Source: Aquilaria yunnanensis | Taxonomy: Eukaryota > Streptophyta > Magnoliopsida > Malvales > Thymelaeaceae | Assembly (NCBI GenBank): GCA_039654915.1 | Contig: CM077599.1 | Span: forward strand, 13,394,501 to 13,458,500 | DNA length: 64,000 bases | Reading direction: 5' to 3' | Shown: piece by piece, positions 57,928-64,000 of the stretch | How positions within the stretch are numbered: position 1 is the stretch's first letter | Layout: each line of letters starts with the position of its first letter | Translations under genes and position numbers: made by a program | Notes under the pieces: model-generated | What the model was told of the DNA's origin: nothing | What the model saw: the letters and a program-made list of their open reading frames with translations, nothing else | Databases searched by the model: none

Positions 57928-60900
57928 ATGGAGTTGAAGGAACTGGGTCTTGTTGGATGGTTGAGACTTGCTTGGGTGGCAGCAATTCTGCCTATACTCG
58001 TGGCTTCCATACCCAGTTCGAGGCTCGCTTCTTTTCATGGAGTTATGCTGGGGTTCGCGAGGAGAGGGAAGATCATGAAATCATCTTCCTATGTAAGTTT
58101 GTAGCCTTCTTCTTTATATTCTTTAGGTTTAAATTCTTCGTGCTCAGAACCATAATGTGTGAATATTAGTTCTCAAAAAAGGTTGGCTTCATTCTGGAGA
58201 AATGATCAGTACCTTTTTCTGCGGATTAGTTTTATTTTCTTTTTATGGTTTTGGTTTAGAGAACAAATATTGTCGAATTATATACTACTATGTGGATGGC
58301 CAAATTCAAATATTCAATTTTGTGTTCCTCAGTTAAGTCGGCACTATCTTGTAAGTTTACGAGAGCTTGGTTGGATTCTGTAAGTCAAAACACGTGACCT
58401 GTAAATCTTTGTTATCTTCTGTTGAGCGTTGGAAACGATCAAGCTCAAGCTGAAATCTGAAAAGCTCAAGTGATTAAATGAGGACACAGAAAGAGATGTG
58501 GATTGCTCAGTGCATAAGAAGTGAGAATTTTTCTTCTTTTCCCTGTGAGTTGTTAGATCGTTCACCGTGGTGAGGGATAGGGAGTGTTGATATTTTCTTG
58601 CTTTGCCTTGATCAAACTGCTTTCTGAATACAGCAACAGTTACTTTTAGCATATACTAAGAGTTATGTCTTGCTGGGGATGATTGTTTGACCTCATTGAT
58701 TTGCCAATGGTTGCAGAAGCTCACTGTGCCTCAGAAATTTTTCTGCCATTTCTATGTGGTCGGTGTGGTATGGACCACCTTTTTGCTCTTTGGAACGTGG
58801 GCATATGCATATAAAATGGCACCATCAGACTCACAGGGATATGGTTTTTCCCGTATTGCTAGCCAGCTGACAGGGGCTTCAGATATCTTTTCTTTTCAGA
58901 AAGCTCGCTTGGTTCCATTCAAGCATAGACCAGAGGTCTGGCGTTCTGTCTTTCTCCTCATGTTAATGGAATCTCAAGTCATAAGACGTCTTATTGAGAC
59001 ATTGTATGTATTCAACTACAGCCCCTCAGCCCGGATGCACATTTTTGCCTATATGGCTGGCTTGTTGTGAGTATTCTAAACCATCTTTTGATTTCTAGTT
59101 TAAGTAGTTCATATTGCTTAAAAATATATAGCTCCTTCAGTTTCTCTCTCTTTTTTTTTTTTAATTTTTTTTGAGGGAATCAATTGCCAATCTTAGGGTC
59201 TCATATGGTTAAGTTCTTTTCTTAGGGATGATTTGAGAAAGTTCTTGTTCTTTGACTTTCTTGCTTAAGGGGCTATTGCCAGCATTCAGCACCCAGTTAT
59301 CAGTCTAGGGAACATAATAGATTACTTCAGATAATTTCTTTCTCTCCTGCTAGCACTAGATCCCTCAAGTTATTTTCAGTTAACAACGTTTTACTTCTAA
59401 ATGAGACCCCAACACCAATAAACTTTTGTTCTTTTAATAGTTCTTCTGGAATTAACTTCTGCAGTACAGCACACACTGTGACCATGTTGAAGATATGAAC
59501 CACCGCCCTTCTTTTTCACTGATTAAGGATGAAATCTGAGTTTCTATGTCCATTACATTTTCTGAAGACAGTGTAGTAGTCTTATACAAGAGGTCCACCT
59601 CAATTATTTTTTCCTCCTTTTCCTCCTCCTGGTTATATTGATTCTTCTGGAATTAGCTTTTACACTGCAGCACCCCTGTCACTCTGCTGTACCATTGCAC
59701 AGGAGGTGTTTAGATTTACTGCAGATCAAGTGGCTGAAACCATTGTTCAAGGCAAGGGTCAGATGGTGGTGAATGGGATTGATTGGTGGGGATTTGCTAG
59801 TCCTCTTGTGAAGATGGGATGGTCCCAGTGGATTGGCTGTGCTGTGTTTCTTTGGGGTTGGATCCATCAACGTTCCTGTCATGCAATTCTTGTAAGTCTG
59901 ACAGTCTTCATAACTTTGTTATTAGATCCTAATATGAATACATTCAGATTCTGAGTGAAGGCACCACAAGGTAACTAGTTTGTCTTGGAGTAATGCTACA
60001 CTTAACCAGAAAAAGAATAGCAGTTTTTCCAGGGAAAAGGGATGGAAGGATTGATAGATTCTGATGATGCTATGACAAGTGATAGCAATGATAATCTTTT
60101 GTTGTCATTTTATTTTTGTGACAAACAAAAACAGAGCAGAATCTACCAGGTACAAATAAATGGTAGTGCCCGTGGCATTGATACTTTTCCATAAAGGGCC
60201 GGTATTGATTAGGAATGTAGAATATTTCCACCAACAGATGCAATGTAATCAGATTAGGTATCTTCATGTTTGCATTTGTCAGGCTTAATTTGAGACACTG
60301 TTAACAATAATGATCACCTTCAAGTTTGCAAAGATTATGATATAGAAATTTAACTACGTCATGTGACTATATGCTCGAGGGTACATGTTCCAAGTTCCAA
60401 CGTTTATGAAAGTGGACATTCATGAAAAAGTATTGGCAATCGAATGGAAATATACTTGCACCTATAAAAAAATATTGGACTCCCGAGTGTTTCATATAAT
60501 GTTTAGTATATTTTATGACGTCCCCAATATTATTTCATGAGTGGATACTTAGGTTAAACGTGTGAGTAGGTAACAATTATGGACTTTTTAACTCTTCCCT
60601 GCTGAATTTACTTTCACATCAAAGGAGAATTTAGCAATGAAGAGCTTCTGTGCTGCTGATGCAAGAAACCCTTTTTAAAGTAAAATTCATCACCTTTTTA
60701 AAGGAGGCAAAATTACCCAAAATGATATGATAACACCACTAGTTTGGGAAAACATTGGTGCTGCAATCTTTTTTGTCACCATCTTACTCATAAGTAAGTG
60801 GGATTATGAGAGTGCTGCTTGATGTTAGGGTGGTGGAATAACCGCATGAAATTTGCTGATTGAAATTTCTATTTGGCTGTTTGATTCTTTCTTTGGTTGG

Positions 60901-61387
60901 TTGAATTGTGTTCTTCCTAGGGTTCGCTTCGGGAACACAGGGAGCAGCATGAAGATTATGTAATTCCTCATGGTGATTGGTTTGAACTAGTTTCATCTCC
61001 TCATTATCTGGCTGAGCTAGTAAGAACTCCAAATTGTGCCATATTAGATTAAAAACAGAAAATTTCCCTTTGTCCGGTAACTTAGATACTTCTTTGCATG
61101 ACTGATGTTGGAAATGATGAAGGTCATATATGCGGGTCTATTGATTGCTAGTGGAGGAAAAGAATTAACGATCTGGTTGCTTCTGGGGTTCGTGGTATGA
61201 TCTTGCTCACATAATTTTCAGATTTACCTGTTGCTTTCACTGCTTTGCTTTGCTTAACTGCTCCTGAATTGGGTGGTGGCAGATGGCAAATCTATCACTG
61301 GCAGCGGCAGAAACTCATAGGTGGTATCACAGAAAGTTCGACAATTATCCTAGCAATCGTTTCGTCATTATTCCATATGTTTATTGA
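57928..61387 (+). CDS. PPRD2: Polyprenol reductase (PPRD2/SRD5A3-like)
   Basis: This ER membrane enzyme reduces polyprenol to dolichol with NADPH, supplying the lipid carrier for N-glycosylation. Six exons are supported: 57928-58092, 58717-59066, 59657-59891, 60921-61019, 61123-61194 and 61283-61387. Phases close to give 341 residues, the family length. Several hydrophobic membrane segments are visible (for example [16 protein letters not shown] at about 12-27 and [17 protein letters not shown]). Conserved blocks include [36 protein letters not shown] and [18 protein letters not shown]. The steroid-5-alpha-reductase C terminus is complete: [19 protein letters not shown] ending IPYVY. The start ATG follows a good leader. 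The acceptor of exon 3 (AATTAG) was chosen because it restores [10 protein letters not shown], which is conserved in plant homologues; a downstream CAG would break the frame. The gene runs towards the aldo-keto reductase and ends 277 bp from its stop codon. Confidence 0.92.
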
Positions 61388-61664
61388 TGGTTATACGTCA
61401 ATATGCAACTGTAATTGCCTTGCGTTCGAGCATGTAAATGAATAATAACTTTCAGACAGTTGATGAAGTGTTAAGTTTAAGAACTGCTGCGTGGTATGCG
61501 CAAGCAGAAGTTCGCCAATCTGAACTCTGCATCATTGACTTTACCATTCCTTCAGCCCCTCAGAAACATCTTTGTTTATTCGAAAAGAAGCCTTGTAATT
61601 GATGGTAAACAAGTTTTGACACGACATATTTATTGTTCAAGGAAAATTGTGACAAGACAGATGC
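61388..61664. other. Convergent 3' spacer between polyprenol reductase and aldo-keto reductase
   Basis: The two genes point at each other, and only 277 bases separate their stop codons. Their 3' UTRs very probably overlap. No other feature is visible. Confidence 0.6.
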
Positions 61665-64000
61665 TCAAGCATACAAATTGATTCCCCAGAACTTAGCAGG
61701 CTGGTTGGTGCGGTAGTTCCTATCCATACTTTTGATCAGATCCATGTCTTCTTTAGCCAGTTCGAAGTCAAAAACTTGGAAGTTTTCTTCCAGTCTCTCC
61801 ACTTTGGATGTCTTTGGGATTACAGCAGTGTTTCGCTGAATACCCCACCTGAGAGCGATTTGAGCCACACTCTTCTTATATTTCTCAGCGAGACCCTACA
61901 AAAAGAGAAGTATGCAAGTAAAACTTACATATGATGAAAATAATGTAAAGCATGTGTTCAAGACCAGCATATATGGATTAAGATCGAACGAAGTCATTTT
62001 TTCAAATCATTTAGGCTTGGCTAAGAAAATTTTAATGATTCTCTCCATCCATCCCCACTATTTCTTCAATCAAGCAATCCAGACTTCATTCTGCTGAAGT
62101 GGAGGGAAGCCATCTGCAGCCTTTCTGCTTTTCCTTTATTAAAAATTAGAAAAGGACCTTTCTTTTCATTCTCCTAACAGGTAGACACAAGGTAAATCTA
62201 AGCCAAGCTGCCTAACAGGAGTAGTCTCTGTATCATTCAGACAATTATGATCCTGAGTCTTAGCCCGAGTCTTTGCAATCAGCCCAATAAGTCGCAGTGT
62301 GGCATTACCTATACTCTTTTACTACCCCCAACCTCGGAATTAATTTTGAACTTCAGACAGATCACTCACCTTCAGAACTGGATCGTCTAAACATGACACA
62401 GTGCCAAACCACTCAGTGTTGGCTACAGCACCCCCCAAAGGAGTGTGAGCTGTAAGACAAATTCCATGCTTCTGACAGAATTTGACAAGAGAATCACGTT
62501 GAAAATAAGGATGTGTTTCAATCTGATTCACTGCAGGCTTCACTCTGGAGTAAGCTAAGCAATCCCTTGTCAGAAATACATCACAATTGCTGCAATGATC
62601 CACAAGAAAACGATTCAACCTAAAAAACATTGCATCCATAACTTGAAAGAAAAAGAAACAAAAAGCAGTGGGAGTAGCAGCATTTTCACATCCGGCAGTG
62701 AATGGGTATGCAGAAAAGTCAATTACATGGTAAGAGCAGTAAAGCTTCCAGGAAAGCAATGCCGAAACAAATTGGGACAGCAATGAAAAAGAAATCCAGT
62801 GTACTGCATGCTTTTTTTTCCCCATAAGTTTCTCTAGGGCCAATTAGACCCACAGAATTTCAAGCTCTCAATTGGAAGGTCCTAGAGTCAATCAGTTACC
62901 TCAATGGACCTTTCATACCAAAAAATTCCAGCAATCAATTTCAAAGCATACCATCTCAAGTTATGTGTTCAATATGCACTTTCAACATTCCACCTTAAGG
63001 CAGTTCATGAGATATATGGCTTAAATCTGAAAGTCTGAGTTAGATCTAAGAAAACTGTTCAACTGTGTCCACTTAAATGCATGAAATTCCATAAACTAAA
63101 ACCAAATACTCTAAAGAGGAATATGGAACAATACAAAGTTCATGAAATTGTGAAAAAAATATAACAACAAATAGCTTAAACTGAATCTATTCTGCAGGAC
63201 TTTTAAGCAGCTCTCCAATCACCTCAGACTAAGCAGAAACATATACATCCACATGAACAGACAAATACTATTTGAACAGGAATCATAAAATTCTAAAGAT
63301 CATATTTAAATGGGCTAATCCCCTATTTCTACAAGCTAAGTCACTTAATCACAATAATAGCTACTGAAATGGTTCTATCACTTACAATTTATGAAACATC
63401 ATAATATTCATTCGATTTGGTAAAAGTTAACCGAGGAGAATGATCAGATTCTACTTGAAGGGTGCATAATACAAAAACACACAATGCCTATACACCTGAT
63501 ACCAATGCTTCGGACCAAGCCCTTGGAAACCAGATCCTCCATGGCATGCCATGTTGTCTCCAATGATATTGTTGTGTCTATATCCAGTACACCATCCTCA
63601 CCTACAGCACTAGCTGTCGTACCAACTCCTATAATGATTTGAACTGCGTCAGAAGCTCAGACTATAACACATCATATCTAATCCACAAAATCCCAAATCA
63701 AGCTCAAACTCATTGAATTGTTATCATAAGGTCCAACCATTCTGGAAACAGAACAGACCATTTGTTGTGAAACCATTTCTAAGATCCTCAAAATTACTTT
63801 GTTTATTAGCTTGGGGCAGGCGGTTATCAGACTGCAAATGGATGAAACAAAGCCAAGTATTGAACCAACAAAACAGATCATTTTATTCAGGCTACTGCAA
63901 AGGATGAACAGAAAGCAGCAGAGGTTACCAGTGTGCTTTGTAGCTACTGGAAAGTGGACAAGATAAAGGTCAAGATAATCTAGCTGAAGCTTCTTAAGAC
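61665..64000 (-). CDS. Aldo-keto reductase, mannose/sorbitol-6-phosphate reductase type (5' end outside window)
   Basis: NADPH-dependent cytosolic sugar-phosphate reductase family (AKR2-like). Four exons lie in the window on the minus strand: 63929-64000 (cut by the edge), 63496-63628, 62370-62589 and 61665-61895. All junction phases agree. They encode about 218 C-terminal residues of a roughly 310-residue enzyme. LDYLDLYLVHFPVATKHTG contains the expected catalytic-pocket His. Next come GVLDIDTTISLETTWHAMED and LVRSIGIS. VNQIETHPYFQRDSLVKFC precedes GICLTAHTPLGG. The C-terminal exon carries the cofactor-binding RNTAVIPKTSK and ends AKFWGINLYA. The catalytic Asp, Tyr and Lys lie upstream, off the window. 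Introns at 61896-62369, 62590-63495 and 63629-63928 hold only unrelated short frames. Closest remembered relatives are the Arabidopsis At2g21250/At2g21260 mannose-6-phosphate reductase-like proteins; the substrate here is not known. Confidence 0.92.

Noticed and set aside
62340..62843. A 167-codon minus-strand frame containing an aldo-keto reductase exon
   Set aside because: Only 62370-62589 is exon; the N-terminal part reads through an intron, as shown by the splice acceptor and by the next conserved exon at 63496-63628.

Overview
This window is nuclear DNA from a flowering plant, most likely a core eudicot. Its real genes have plant-type introns (GT-AG, short exons, long AT-rich introns), and their products match well-known plant families. 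There is no operon structure. Most of the space between genes is AT-rich transposon debris. I cannot name the species from sequence alone.

Eight host genes can be supported. Left to right they are: a YEATS-domain chromatin reader (YAF9/GAS41, +, 481-2141); a small auxin-up RNA protein (SAUR50 clade, +, 13416-13739); an intronless plant-mobile-domain (PMD, 'aminotransferase-like') protein (-, 14729-17362); plastid ribosome-binding factor A (RBFA, +, 24423-26032); a 53-residue mitochondrial ATP synthase e-chain (-, 27232-28542); a BASIC PENTACYSTEINE GAGA-binding factor (BPC4-like, -, 34476-35505); polyprenol reductase (PPRD/SRD5A3-like, +, 57928-61387); and the 3' part of an aldo-keto reductase of the mannose-6-phosphate reductase type (-, 61665 to the window edge). 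For the spliced genes I rebuilt each exon from frame, splice sites and family conservation, and the phases close exactly. From memory, SAUR, RBFA, BPC4 and this aldo-keto reductase also lie near each other in Arabidopsis, split between duplicated segments of chromosomes 2 and 4. The window may therefore keep an older gene order that transposons have spread out.

The spaces hold many non-autonomous DNA transposons. At least seven have long terminal inverted repeats like Mutator-like elements (MULEs). Two of these have perfect 9-bp target duplications (28720-29677 and 37889-38504), and several carry unrelated filler or captured DNA. Stowaway-like MITEs with CTCCCTCC-type ends occur at least six times. 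A 2.9-kb fold-back element (20348-23285) built of about 160-bp subrepeats in opposite orientations sits inside an older AT-rich repeat, and a second copy of that older repeat lies at 7490-9120. A 5.5-kb LTR-type element (44086-49635) with perfect 5-bp AATTT target duplications sits inside a MULE.

The most striking structure is a 2.2-kb hAT-type element (52928-55145) with a perfect 8-bp target duplication. It carries a captured, intron-containing but stop-damaged piece of the autophagy gene ATG6/Beclin 1 (53822-54639), plus a perfect 50-nt-arm hairpin near its right end. No tRNA, rRNA, CRISPR array or bacterial-type system was seen.
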